Shown here: positions 16,694-25,857 of the stretch, piece after piece
Position numbering within the stretch: position 1 is the first letter of the stretch
How the letters are laid out: every line of letters starts with the position of its first letter
Assembly: GCF_024793895.1 (NCBI RefSeq)
Contig: NZ_JANUSB010000015.1
Span: 310,001 to 374,000 of the forward strand
Direction: 5' to 3'
Length of the DNA: 64,000 bases
From: Serratia sp. AKBS12
GTDB taxonomy: Bacteria; Pseudomonadota; Gammaproteobacteria; Enterobacterales; Enterobacteriaceae
Notes under the pieces: model-generated
What the model was told of the DNA's origin: nothing
Databases searched by the model: none
The model's input: only the letters and a program-made list of their open reading frames with translations
Position numbers and translations under genes: made by a program

Positions 16694-18730
16694 ATGTTGA
16701 ATATCATCAGACTGGCCGTGGCCTGTCTGTTACTGCTGTGGCTGCCTGCTTCTCAGGCGGCGGACAGCGGCTGGCTGCAAAATCCGAGCAACGAGCATGC
16801 CAAAGTGCGGCTGCGGGCCGATACTTCGCAAGCCGGCCAAACCCGCCTGCTGCTGTCGGTCGAGCTGCAAAACGGCTGGAAAACCTATTGGCGTTCACCC
16901 GGCGAGGGCGGCATCGCGCCGGCCATCCGTTGGCAGGGCAATCCGCCACCGGCCCAATGGTACTGGCCAACGCCGCAACGGTTTGACGTTGCCGGTATTT
17001 CCACCCAGGGCTATCACCAGCGGGTGAGCCTGCCGATCGTCATGCAGGGTGAGGTTCCCGCCCGGCTGGCGGGGACGCTGACGCTTTCTACCTGCAGCAA
17101 CGTCTGCATTTTGACCGACTATCCGTTTAGTCTCGATATGAGTGCGCCAAACGATGCGCAGTTCAACCATGACTTTGCCCAGGCGATGGGGCAGGTGCCG
17201 ATTGAGCGCGGCCTGGCGGAAAACCTGCGCGCCGGCTACCAGAATGGCGAATTGCAGATCGGCGCCGAACGCAGTGCAGGCTGGCGGCAGCCAGCGCTGT
17301 TCTTCGACAGCCTGGACGACGTCGATATCGGTAAACCGAGCATCAGCAGCGACGGTACGCAACTGCTGGCGCGGGTGCCGGTCAGTGACGGCTGGGGCGA
17401 CAGCGCACCCGATCTGCGCGGTAAAACCCTGACGCTGGTGATCGGCGACGGCGGCGTTGCGCAGCAGGCAACGCTGACCATCGGCGAACCGTTGGCCGCT
17501 GCCGATTCGGCCGCGTTCCCGTTGTGGCAGGCGGTGTTGATGGCATTGGCCGGTGGTCTGATCCTGAACCTGATGCCGTGCGTGCTGCCGGTATTGGGCA
17601 TGAAACTGGGCGCTATCCTGCAGGTGGAGCAACGTGACCGACGCGGCGTGCGGATGCAGTTTTTGCTTTCCAGCGCCGGCATCGTGGCATCGTTTATGGC
17701 GTTGGCGCTATTGATGACCCTGCTGCGGCTGAGCAACCATGCGCTTGGCTGGGGCATCCAGTTTCAGAACCCGTGGTTTATCGGTTTCATGGTACTGATT
17801 ACCCTGTTGTTCAGCGCCAATCTGTTTGGCCTGTTTCATCTGCAACTCTCCTCCGGTCTGAATACCCGCCTGGCGACGCAGGGCGGGCAGGGGATGAGCG
17901 GGCATTTCTGGCAGGGCGCCTTTGCCACGCTGCTGGCGACGCCGTGCTCTGCGCCGTTCCTCGGCACGGCGGTCGCGTTCGCGCTGGCCGCGCCGCTGCC
18001 GGTGTTATGGGGCATGTTTGTGGCGCTGGGCGTCGGGATGAGCCTGCCGTGGCTGGTGATTGCCGCCTGGCCAGCGTTGGCGTTGCGCCTGCCACGCCCG
18101 GGGCGCTGGATGAATACGCTGCGGCTGGTACTCGGCCTGTTGATGCTGGCCTCTTCGCTGTGGCTGCTTAGCCTGATGACCAATCATATTGGCGCCGTGC
18201 CGACCAGGATCGTTGCCGGCGTATTGCTGTGCTGTTTGCTGCTGGCGGTCTGGTATCGGCACGGTGCGCGGCTGGCGACCATGGCCGGCGCCGGCGTGCT
18301 GGTGTTGACCGGCGTGGCGCTGTTGGCCGGTTCGCTGAGCGCTTCGGTGTGGCGGCAGCCGCTGGTGGATCGCATTAACTGGCAACCCCTGTCCGAACAG
18401 GCGATCGAGCAGGCGTTGGCGCAGCATAAGCGGGTATTCGTTGACGTTACCGCGGACTGGTGCGTGACCTGTAAAGCCAACAAATTCAACGTGCTGCTGC
18501 GTGATGACGTGCAACAGGCGCTGAGCGCCGATGACGTGGTGGCGCTGCGTGGCGACTGGAGCCGTCCTTCTGCGGAGATCACCGCCTTCCTGCAACGTCG
18601 CGGCAGTGTTGCCGTGCCGTTTAACCAGATTTATGGCCCTGGCAAACCAAACGGCACGGTGCTGTCACCGTTATTGACCCGCGATGCCGTTTTGCAAACC
18701 CTTAGCGCCGCTCAAGGAGCTGAAAAATGA
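16694..18730 (+). CDS. scsB: ScsB, DsbD-like thiol:disulfide reductant transporter
   Basis: ScsB carries electrons from cytoplasmic thioredoxin across the inner membrane to periplasmic partners. The 678-residue protein has a signal peptide ending SQA, a periplasmic N-terminal domain with CSNVC, a multi-spanning DsbD-beta domain (LMPCVLPVLGMKLG near residue 295; ATPCSAPFLGTA near 418) and a C-terminal thioredoxin domain with active site DWCVTCK near residue 595. GGAG lies upstream of the ATG. Its stop overlaps the start of scsC by four bases, so the two are translationally coupled. Confidence 0.93.
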   Translation: MLNIIRLAVACLLLLWLPASQAADSGWLQNPSNEHAKVRLRADTSQAGQTRLLLSVELQNGWKTYWRSPGEGGIAPAIRWQGNPPPAQWYWPTPQRFDVAGISTQGYHQRVSLPIVMQGEVPARLAGTLTLSTCSNVCILTDYPFSLDMSAPNDAQFNHDFAQAMGQVPIERGLAENLRAGYQNGELQIGAERSAGWRQPALFFDSLDDVDIGKPSISSDGTQLLARVPVSDGWGDSAPDLRGKTLTLVIGDGGVAQQATLTIGEPLAAADSAAFPLWQAVLMALAGGLILNLMPCVLPVLGMKLGAILQVEQRDRRGVRMQFLLSSAGIVASFMALALLMTLLRLSNHALGWGIQFQNPWFIGFMVLITLLFSANLFGLFHLQLSSGLNTRLATQGGQGMSGHFWQGAFATLLATPCSAPFLGTAVAFALAAPLPVLWGMFVALGVGMSLPWLVIAAWPALALRLPRPGRWMNTLRLVLGLLMLASSLWLLSLMTNHIGAVPTRIVAGVLLCCLLLAVWYRHGARLATMAGAGVLVLTGVALLAGSLSASVWRQPLVDRINWQPLSEQAIEQALAQHKRVFVDVTADWCVTCKANKFNVLLRDDVQQALSADDVVALRGDWSRPSAEITAFLQRRGSVAVPFNQIYGPGKPNGTVLSPLLTRDAVLQTLSAAQGAEK

Positions 18731-19443
18731 AAAAATTTCTGATTGTATTGATGATGCTGGTTTCCCCGGTGTGGGCTGCTGCGCCGTTTACCCCTGAACA
18801 GGAGGCGCGCATCAAGGAGATCGTGCGTGAAACCATGGTATCGAACCCGGATATATTGGCGCAGGCGGTGGATGCCTGGCAGCAGCAGACCGCCAGCCAG
18901 CAGGTCAGTCAGGTTATCGCGGCCAATGCCAAAACGCTGTATGACGATCCGGCCAGCCCGCGCATGGGGGCGAAAAACGCCAAACTGACGCTGGTAACCT
19001 TTACCGATTACAACTGCCCTTACTGCAAACGTTTTGACCCGATGCTGGAGAAAATCGTCAAGCAGTATCCGCAGGTGGCGCTGGTGGTGAAACTGCTGCC
19101 ATTCAAAGGGGAGAGTTCGGTCAGTTCGGCGCGTATCGCACTGACCGCCTGGCAACAGCACCCGGAGCAGTTCTGGGCGCTGCACCAGCGGCTGATGGCG
19201 AAGAAAGGTTTCCACGATGATGCCAGCATCGCCGCCGCGCAGCAGAAGACCAACGTCAAGCCGGTTGCACCAAGCGATCGCAGCATGGAAACATTGCGTA
19301 CCAACATGCAATTGGCGGAACAGTTGGGGGTGCAGGGAACGCCTGCCACGCTGATCGGCGATCGGCTGCTGGCGGGAGCGGTCTCGTATCAAGAACTTGA
19401 GAGCATGGTAAAGCAGCAGCTGGCGCAGGCGAACGATGGTTAG
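18727..19443 (+). CDS. scsC: ScsC, periplasmic DsbA/DsbG-like thiol oxidoreductase
   Basis: ScsC is a periplasmic thioredoxin-fold protein kept reduced by ScsB. It can act as a disulfide reductase or isomerase and bind copper in Salmonella and Proteus. The 238-residue precursor has the signal MKKFLIVLMMLVSPVWAAA, then an N-terminal helical stretch that in relatives forms a trimer stalk. The catalytic CxxC is visible as NCPYCKRF around residue 97, and the cis-proline loop as QGTPATLIGD. It overlaps scsB upstream and scsD downstream. Confidence 0.92.
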   Translation: MKKFLIVLMMLVSPVWAAAPFTPEQEARIKEIVRETMVSNPDILAQAVDAWQQQTASQQVSQVIAANAKTLYDDPASPRMGAKNAKLTLVTFTDYNCPYCKRFDPMLEKIVKQYPQVALVVKLLPFKGESSVSSARIALTAWQQHPEQFWALHQRLMAKKGFHDDASIAAAQQKTNVKPVAPSDRSMETLRTNMQLAEQLGVQGTPATLIGDRLLAGAVSYQELESMVKQQLAQANDG

Positions 19444-19942
19444 GTTGAAGCGCTGGGCGCGCGAAATACTGCTATTGCTGCTGATAACCGGCGGCATCGT
19501 GTGGCTGATGGATACGCTGCGCGCGCCGCAGGCGCCGGACGCCTTCGCTTTGCAGCAGTTAGTCACGCTCGACGGTTCGGCGGTTTCGCTGGCACAGCTC
19601 AGCCAGCAACGGCCACTGCTGGTCTACTTTTGGGCTTCGTGGTGCGGCGTCTGCCGTTACACTACCCCCAGCGTGGCCAAACTGTCTGCGCTGGGCGGCA
19701 ACGTGCTGAGCGTGGCGTTGCGTTCCGGTGACGATGCGCAGGTTGCCGGGTGGCTGGCGAGCAAGCGGGTGTCGATGCCGGTTGTCAACGATCCGGGCGG
19801 GACGCTGGCGGCACGGTGGCAGATTGGCGTTACGCCCACCTTCGTCATTATTGATAAGGGCAGGGTGGTGCACGGCACCACCGGCTGGACCAGCTACTGG
19901 GGGATGAAACTGCGTCTGTGGTGGGCCGGTCTGGATTATTGA
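19436..19942 (+). CDS. scsD: ScsD, membrane-anchored TlpA/ResA-like thioredoxin
   Basis: The 168-residue protein has one N-terminal membrane segment (ILLLLLITGGIVWLMD) and a periplasmic thioredoxin fold with active site WASWCGVCRYT near residue 70 and cis-proline loop VTPTFVI. This matches ScsD, the fourth protein of the Scs system. It overlaps scsC by eight bases and ends the operon; a hairpin terminator serving the convergent tct operon follows. Confidence 0.9.
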   Translation: MVRLKRWAREILLLLLITGGIVWLMDTLRAPQAPDAFALQQLVTLDGSAVSLAQLSQQRPLLVYFWASWCGVCRYTTPSVAKLSALGGNVLSVALRSGDDAQVAGWLASKRVSMPVVNDPGGTLAARWQIGVTPTFVIIDKGRVVHGTTGWTSYWGMKLRLWWAGLDY

Positions 19943-19968
19943 TCGCCGTTTATCTGGCGTAAGTGCAT

Positions 19969-19994
19969 AAAAAGGGGCCGGATTATCCGGCCCC
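19969..19994 (-). terminator. tct operon terminator
   Basis: GGGGCCGGA (19974–19982) pairs with TCCGGCCCC (19986–19994). On the minus strand the stem is followed by TTTTT (19973–19969), so it terminates tctCBA transcription. It may also stop scsD read-through. Confidence 0.88.
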
Positions 19995-20015
19995 TGATGT
20001 TGATGCAGGTAACGT

Positions 20016-21536
20016 TTATTCGGCCTTGGCCGCCTCAACCGTGTGGTTGCGGCGCTTGCGCAGCTTACGCAGGATTGGTGGCAGCACCAGCACCGCTACC
20101 GCCAGTATCAGCAGGCATTGCGCGATAGAACTGCTCCACAGAATACCGAACTCGCCGTTGCTGATCGACAGCGCGCGGCGCAGATTCTGCTCCAGCATCT
20201 CCCCCAGTACGAAGCCGAGGATCAGCGGTGACATCGGGAAGTGCATTTTCCGCAATATGTAACCAAATACCCCCAGCCCGACCATCAACAGCAGGTCAAA
20301 GGTGGTGCTGTGTACCGCGTAGACGCCAACCGCCGATACCGCCGCAATGGCCGGCACCAGGAACCACAGCGGGATGGTCAGCATGCGGGTGAACAGGCCA
20401 ATCAACGGAATATTCATGATTAACAGCATCACGTTGGCGATCAGCAGCGCGGCAATCAGTCCCCAGACGATATCCGGTTGCTCGGTGAACATCGCCGGGC
20501 CCGGCGTGATGTTGTACAACGTCAGTGCGCCCATCATCACCGCTGTGGTGCCGGAACCGGGTACTCCCAGCGTCAGCATTGGAATGAACGATCCGCATGC
20601 CGAAGCGTTGTTGGCCGCTTCTGGCGCCGCAACGCCGCGAATATCACCCTTGCCGAAGGTATCGCTGTTGCCACTGATTTTCTTCTCGGTCATGTAGGTC
20701 AGGGCGCTGGCGATGGTAGCCCCGGCACCCGGCAAAATGCCGACAAAGAAGCCGACTACCGATGAACGCAGGGTCGGGCCGACGCACTGCGCAGCTTCCT
20801 TTCGATTAAACAGCAGACGACCGGTCTTGCGTACCAGTTTCTGGCCGGTGCCGGTACTTTCCAGCATCAGCAGGATTTCACTGACCGAGAACAGGCCGAT
20901 CACCACCACGATAAACTGAATGCCATCGGAGAGGTGCACGCTGTCAAAGGTAAAGCGGTAAACGCCGGTGTTGGCATCCACGCCTACCGTCGCCAACCCA
21001 AGGCCGATCAGCGCCGCCAGCAGCGACTTCAGCGGATTCTGGCTCATCATGCTGCCCAGACAGGCAATGGCGAACACCATCAGCGCGAAGTATTCCGCCG
21101 GGCCAAATGCCAGTGACCAGCGAGCCAGCAGCGGGGCAAACAGAATAATGCCGCCGATGGCGATTATTGAGCCGACGAACGAACTGACCGCCGAAATCGA
21201 CAGCGCCACGCCAGCACGCCCTTGCTGCGCCATTGGGTAGCCGTCCAGCGCGGTCATGATCGCTGCGGCATCACCCGGCACGTTCAGTAATATTGAGGAG
21301 ATGCGTCCGCCGTATTCACAGCCGATATACACCGTCGCCAGCAAAATCAGTGCCGATTCTGCCGGCAGCTTCAGCGCGAAGGCCAACGGCAGCAGGATCG
21401 CCACGCCGTTAATCGGCCCCAATCCCGGCAACAGGCCGACAATGGTGCCGACAAAACAGCCGATCAGGGCGATCACCAGGTTCTGCGGTATCAGCGCTAC
21501 CTCGAACCCTTGAGATAAATACATCCAGGTTTCCAT
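20016..21536 (-). CDS. tctA: TctA, large membrane subunit of tricarboxylate transporter
   Basis: TctA is the large permease subunit of the tripartite tricarboxylate transporters, which take up citrate or related acids with a periplasmic binding protein. The 506-residue protein has about ten to twelve hydrophobic segments. It shows the family's glycine-rich motifs near the N-terminus (GLLPGLGPINGVAILLP) and in the middle (GILPGAGATIASALTYMTEK). It is the last gene of the minus-strand operon tctC–tctB–tctA, 11 bases after tctB. Confidence 0.95.
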   Translation of the reverse strand: METWMYLSQGFEVALIPQNLVIALIGCFVGTIVGLLPGLGPINGVAILLPLAFALKLPAESALILLATVYIGCEYGGRISSILLNVPGDAAAIMTALDGYPMAQQGRAGVALSISAVSSFVGSIIAIGGIILFAPLLARWSLAFGPAEYFALMVFAIACLGSMMSQNPLKSLLAALIGLGLATVGVDANTGVYRFTFDSVHLSDGIQFIVVVIGLFSVSEILLMLESTGTGQKLVRKTGRLLFNRKEAAQCVGPTLRSSVVGFFVGILPGAGATIASALTYMTEKKISGNSDTFGKGDIRGVAAPEAANNASACGSFIPMLTLGVPGSGTTAVMMGALTLYNITPGPAMFTEQPDIVWGLIAALLIANVMLLIMNIPLIGLFTRMLTIPLWFLVPAIAAVSAVGVYAVHSTTFDLLLMVGLGVFGYILRKMHFPMSPLILGFVLGEMLEQNLRRALSISNGEFGILWSSSIAQCLLILAVAVLVLPPILRKLRKRRNHTVEAAKAE

Positions 21537-21547
21537 TATCGCCCCCG

Positions 21548-21979
21548 TTAACTCAGCCAGACGCCGAGCGGCAGTGTGACATCAAGCAAGCGGTCAAAGG
21601 CGTAATACAGCGCTACGCCCATCACCACACCGGAAATGGCTGCCGCCGGCACGCTTGCCTGGAACAGCAGGGCAACGCTGAAGGTCAGCAGGGCGGTGGC
21701 CAGCGGAAAGCCCAGCCATTCAAAACCCCAGGCATACAACACCAGCGCGATCGTCAGGACGATAAGCCGCTGCAGGATTTTATGATGCGGCCATTCGACC
21801 ACTTGCGGACGGCGCAGCAGCAGCAGCGCGGCACACAGCGCCATCAGGCCGAGAATGGCCAGTGGGAAGGGGCGAGGCCCCAACGGTTCATAGCTGTATT
21901 CGCTCTGAATGCCCCAGCCGACCATCAGACCGCCGATACACAGCAGCAGCCACAGTCCGGCAAAGATACGATCGCTCAT
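21548..21979 (-). CDS. tctB: TctB, small membrane subunit of tricarboxylate transporter
   Basis: The 143-residue protein has four predicted membrane segments and the family feature of a conserved GPRPFPLAILG stretch between the first two. TctB pairs with TctA in the membrane. It lies between tctC (17-base gap) and tctA in one operon. Small TctB proteins vary much in sequence, so the name rests mostly on size, topology and position. Confidence 0.93.
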   Translation of the reverse strand: MSDRIFAGLWLLLCIGGLMVGWGIQSEYSYEPLGPRPFPLAILGLMALCAALLLLRRPQVVEWPHHKILQRLIVLTIALVLYAWGFEWLGFPLATALLTFSVALLFQASVPAAAISGVVMGVALYYAFDRLLDVTLPLGVWLS

Positions 21980-21996
21980 GGTATATGCCCCCGAGA

Positions 21997-22977
21997 TTAC
22001 TTGGCCAGACCGAAGGCTTTCGCCTGTTCACGGTATTGATTGACCTGATTTTTCACGTAGCTATCCAGCTCTTTGCCGGTCAGGTTGAATTCAAACAGGC
22101 CGCGCATATCCCGCTGCTTTTTGAACTCCTCGGTTTGCATCATCTTGGTGAAGGTGTCTTGCCACCATTGATACTCTTCGTCGCTGACCTTCGGCCCAAC
22201 GTAGAAACCACGGATGATTGGCCATACCAGGTTGTAGCCCTGCTCTTTGGCGGTCGGCACGCTGGCCAACTGACCCGGCAGACGCTGGTCGGCGTATACC
22301 GCCAGCACGCGAATTTTATCGCCTTGCAGATAGGGCACCATTTCGCTCAAGTCGCCGGAAACCGCCTGAATGTGGTTACCCAGCAGCGCCGTGACCGGCT
22401 CGCCGCCGCCTTCAAACGCGACGTAGCGCATCTTGTGCGGATCGACACCGACCTCACGCGCCAACAGTGCCGTTTTCATCCAGTCCTGGCTACCAATCGA
22501 GGCACCGGCGCCGAATACCACGCTATTGGGATCCTTCTTGAAGGCCTCCATTAGATCTTTCAACGACTTATACGGTGAATCTGCGCGCACGGCGATCATG
22601 CCGTAATCGGTGCCGACCGCCGCCAGCCACTTCACGTCGTCGACGCTGTAACGGCCGAACTTGCCCTGAGACAGGTTGAGCAGTGAACCACCGGAAAATG
22701 CCACGACGGTACCGAACTCGGCCGGACGTTGCGCGACAATGGCGTTATAGGCTACCGCGCCGACGCCACCGGGCATGTAGGTTACGCGCATCGGTTTGTC
22801 GATGGCTTTGGTTTCCTGCAGCGAAACCTGGATCAGTTTGCAGGTCAGATCGAAACCGCCGCCGGGCTTGGCCGGGGCGATACATTCGGTTCGCTTGGGT
22901 GCTTCGATGGCAAATGCCTGATTGGCTGCCAGCAGCAGCGCGGTTGCGGTCAGAGTATGGGTAATTATTTTTTTCAT
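21997..22977 (-). CDS. tctC: TctC, tricarboxylate-binding periplasmic protein
   Basis: TctC captures citrate or a related tricarboxylate in the periplasm. The 326-residue precursor starts MKKIITHTLTATALLLAANQAFA as signal peptide. The mature part has the Bug-type pattern: CIAPAKPGGGFDLTCKLIQ at the ligand loop, TYMPGGVGAVAYN and FGAGASIGSQDWM. It is the first gene of the operon, and AAGG precedes its ATG. Divergent tctDE beyond the upstream gap should control it. The exact acid transported cannot be told from the sequence. Confidence 0.93.
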   Translation of the reverse strand: MKKIITHTLTATALLLAANQAFAIEAPKRTECIAPAKPGGGFDLTCKLIQVSLQETKAIDKPMRVTYMPGGVGAVAYNAIVAQRPAEFGTVVAFSGGSLLNLSQGKFGRYSVDDVKWLAAVGTDYGMIAVRADSPYKSLKDLMEAFKKDPNSVVFGAGASIGSQDWMKTALLAREVGVDPHKMRYVAFEGGGEPVTALLGNHIQAVSGDLSEMVPYLQGDKIRVLAVYADQRLPGQLASVPTAKEQGYNLVWPIIRGFYVGPKVSDEEYQWWQDTFTKMMQTEEFKKQRDMRGLFEFNLTGKELDSYVKNQVNQYREQAKAFGLAK

Positions 22978-23276
22978 TGCCTTCCCCTAGGTATTTGTCT
23001 TCAGACGGTGAAACTCCCCGCTGGTGCGAGGTTGCTGAATTGTTAAAACAACAACCTTTCATTTACCTTTCAGCGCGTGGGAAAGTTTGCAGGGTGTGAT
23101 ACGCGTCTCCCTGATTGGACAAATTGGCGGCAAATCCAGCGTGGGTTTATCGGCGCTAGCATAGAATGCCCCGCGACAACCGCCGGCAAACTCTGCAAAT
23201 AACATGCGTAATGTCATTTTTGCCGCATTTCCCCTGGGATAAAATGGCAAAAAAATATTATTCCAGGTACACAGAC
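22978..23276. promoter_or_regulatory. tctC upstream region
   Basis: These 299 bases separate divergent tctC and a small orphan gene. They should hold the tctC promoter and TctD binding sites. I see no dyad strong enough to name as the TctD site and no other gene. Confidence 0.5.
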
Positions 23277-23606
23277 ATGTTTTCTTTGAGTAAGTTATTT
23301 GCCAGTAAAGACTGCACCAGAATCAAGGCGATCAAGATGTTGCCACAAGCTTATGCCGAGATAGTCGGTGACGCGGGGCAATGTAAAATCAAACGTTTGC
23401 GGCCAAGCATCGGCGTGTTTGAACTGCACTTTTCCTCTGATAGCGGCGTTAGCCATGTCTGCCATATGACCGTCTGTATCACCGGGGTAGATCTGGTGTT
23501 TGCCGCCAACAACCGCAACGTACTGGTTTCTCCGCCGCTCACCCCGGCTAAACTGCGCCCAGTGTTTGCCATTGCCCTGGCGGACAGTGAGATCGCGTTA
23601 AGGTAA
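23277..23606 (+). CDS. hypothetical protein between tctC and tctD
   Basis: The 109-residue product starts MFSLSKLFASKDCTRIKAIK, has five cysteines including HVCHMTVCITG, and ends SDSEIALR-like in sequence without signal peptide or membrane segment. I do not recognise a family. AGG lies about ten bases before the chosen ATG; the frame is open upstream to 23166, but a start there lacks a ribosome site. It is in the tctDE direction, about 160 bases before tctD. It is not part of the tct loci I remember. Confidence 0.5.
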   Translation: MFSLSKLFASKDCTRIKAIKMLPQAYAEIVGDAGQCKIKRLRPSIGVFELHFSSDSGVSHVCHMTVCITGVDLVFAANNRNVLVSPPLTPAKLRPVFAIALADSEIALR

Positions 23607-23765
23607 AACGCTACGTTGCCATGCGCCGTAATTGTGTGCCAGCTCTCAAAATGACGGCGGTGACGCTCTTCTCTCCGTTTCTCTTCCATGCCATTCTTCG
23701 TTATAAACTTGTTAACGGTGTTGCAATGACGCCGGGTTGATCGAATCATCAATGGAATGGGCAAA

Positions 23766-24440
23766 ATGCGTTTGTTACTGGTTGAAGACCACCCCGAACT
23801 GTCACACTGGCTACAAAAGGCGCTGACCGGCGCTGGATTTGCCGTCGACGTTGCTGCGGATGGCGTGGCGGCCGATCATATGCTGCTGAATGAAAACTAT
23901 GTACTGGTGGTGCTGGACGTGGCGCTGCCGCGTTTGAACGGGCTGGATCTGCTGGCCCGCTTGCGCAAGCGCGGACAAAATATGCCGGTATTGTTGTTGA
24001 CCGCCAGAACCGACGTCGCCGATCGCGTCAGGGGATTGAATCTCGGCGCAGACGACTACCTCACCAAGCCGTTCGAACTGGATGAACTTGAGGCGCGCAT
24101 CCGCGCGTTGCTGCGCCGCAGCGTAGGCGTGACCCAACAGGCGTTGCAGTTCGGTGCATTGACCTACCACGATGAAGGCTATTTCCTGCTGGATGACAAA
24201 CCGCTGGCGTTGACACCGCGCGAGCTGGCAGTGCTGACCACCCTGATCCATCGGCGTGGGCGGCCAGTGGCGAAACAGCAGCTGTTTGAGCAGGTATTTA
24301 CCCTGTCGGACGAGGCGAATCCGGAAAGCATTGAGCTGTATATCCACCGGGTGCGTAAAAAACTGCATGGCAGTAATGTGGCGATTGTGACGCTGCGCGG
24401 CCTGGGCTATAGCCTGGAGCTGTGCAATGAAATGGTTTAA
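23766..24440 (+). CDS. tctD: TctD, OmpR-type response regulator
   Basis: TctD is the response regulator of the tricarboxylate two-component system. The 224-residue protein has a receiver domain starting MRLLLVEDHPEL, the phospho-acceptor aspartate in VVLDVALP near residue 51 and the KPFELDELEARIRALLRR end. A winged-helix output domain follows (LTPRELAVLTTLI, then SIELYIHRVRKKL and TLRGLGYSLE). I use the ATG at 23766, which gives the 224 residues of Salmonella TctD, not the one three codons upstream. It overlaps tctE by 14 bases. Confidence 0.93.
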   Translation: MRLLLVEDHPELSHWLQKALTGAGFAVDVAADGVAADHMLLNENYVLVVLDVALPRLNGLDLLARLRKRGQNMPVLLLTARTDVADRVRGLNLGADDYLTKPFELDELEARIRALLRRSVGVTQQALQFGALTYHDEGYFLLDDKPLALTPRELAVLTTLIHRRGRPVAKQQLFEQVFTLSDEANPESIELYIHRVRKKLHGSNVAIVTLRGLGYSLELCNEMV

Positions 24441-25848
24441 CCCGCCGCGTTCGCTGTTCAATCAACTGTTACTGTTCTTTGGTCTGCCGCTGGTCGTGCT
24501 GGGCGGCATCTCGATTTATACCCACTATTTTAGCGCGATGAGCGCTGCGACGCTGGCCTATGACCGTACGCTGCTGGCGTCGGCGCGTACCGTGGCCGAA
24601 CGGCTGATCGTGCGCGGTGGCCGGCTGGAAGTGGATGTGCCGTATGTGGTGCTCGACAGTTTTGAGCGCAACATGAACGACCAGCTGTATTACGAAGTGA
24701 TTTCACCCGAGGGTGTCAGTATTTCCGGCTATGACGATCTGCCGTTGCCGCCGAAGAATATCCCACGTTCCAGCCTTTATCCGGCATTGGTGCACTTTTA
24801 TGACGCCAGCTATTTTGGTCGGCCAATTCGCGTTGCGGCGCTGTATCAGCCGATTAACGAATCCGGCGTGATGGGGATGGCGATGATCCTGGTGGCGGAA
24901 ACGCTGGAGTCCCGCAAGTATCTGGCGCGACAGATGATGCTGGCTGCGTTGGCCAGCCAGGGTACGGTGGTGGTGTTGACGCTGCTATTGGCCTTCGTGT
25001 TGTTGAAGAAACTGCTCAAACCGCTGCGCAAGCTGTCAAGCCTGATGATGCGACGCGACCCGGGCGAATTGACGCCGGTACCGATGGTGCTGCCCTGGTC
25101 GGAAATGCAGCCGTTGCTGTTGGCGTTTAACCGCTACATTGAACGGCTACGGGTGATGGTGGCGCGACAGGAGCGGTTTAGCGCCGATGCGTCGCACCAG
25201 TTACGTACGCCGCTGGCGGTGCTGAAAACTCAGGTTGGCGTTGCACTTGCCAGTGACCGGCCGGAACAGTGGCGCGAAAGCCTGCTGGCGATGAGCACCA
25301 CCCTGGACAATACCGTGGCGCTCACCGATCGCCTGTTGTACCTGTCGCGGTTGAAAGCGCATGAGCATACCGTTGAGCGCAGGTTGCAGCCGGTGGACCT
25401 GGCGCAACTGCTGCGCGATGCCTGTTTTTCGCGTTTACCGCAGGCGCGTAGCAAGCAGATTGATCTGGGCTATGAGGGACAGGCGGCCTGCTGGATTAAC
25501 GGTGAAGCGCTGTTACTGACCGAAATGTGCGCCAATTTGCTGGATAACGCGCTGAAATACACGCCGCGTAACGGCGTAGTCACCGCGCGGGTATTGTGTC
25601 AGCAGGCGTCAGGCGACTGCCTGCTGGAAATTGAAGACAGCGGACCAGGCATTGCGCAGGAAGATGCATTACAGGCGCTGCAACCGTTCCACCGGCTCGA
25701 CAACGTCGGCAGTCAACCAGGGGCCGGATTGGGGCTGGCGTTGGTAAAGGATATTTTGACCTATCACGGCACCCGCCCGCAGCTGTTGTCGTCGGACGAG
25801 CTCGGTGGTTTGCTGGTGCGGGTGCGTTTTACGCCGTTGCCCTGCTAG
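24427..25848 (+). CDS. tctE: TctE, sensor histidine kinase
   Basis: TctE senses tricarboxylates and phosphorylates TctD. The 473-residue protein has an N-terminal membrane helix (LLLFFGLPLVVLGGISIYT), a periplasmic sensor region, a second helix (TVVVLTLLLAFVLL near residue 180), an H-box ADASHQLRTPLAVLKTQ near residue 257 and the N- and G-boxes LLDNALKYTPRNG and GPGIAQEDALQAL with GAGLGLALVKDI. It overlaps tctD, so the two are coupled. The convergent exporter gene ends nine bases after it. Confidence 0.94.
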   Translation: MKWFNPPRSLFNQLLLFFGLPLVVLGGISIYTHYFSAMSAATLAYDRTLLASARTVAERLIVRGGRLEVDVPYVVLDSFERNMNDQLYYEVISPEGVSISGYDDLPLPPKNIPRSSLYPALVHFYDASYFGRPIRVAALYQPINESGVMGMAMILVAETLESRKYLARQMMLAALASQGTVVVLTLLLAFVLLKKLLKPLRKLSSLMMRRDPGELTPVPMVLPWSEMQPLLLAFNRYIERLRVMVARQERFSADASHQLRTPLAVLKTQVGVALASDRPEQWRESLLAMSTTLDNTVALTDRLLYLSRLKAHEHTVERRLQPVDLAQLLRDACFSRLPQARSKQIDLGYEGQAACWINGEALLLTEMCANLLDNALKYTPRNGVVTARVLCQQASGDCLLEIEDSGPGIAQEDALQALQPFHRLDNVGSQPGAGLGLALVKDILTYHGTRPQLLSSDELGGLLVRVRFTPLPC

Positions 25849-25857
25849 GGTAGGTGG

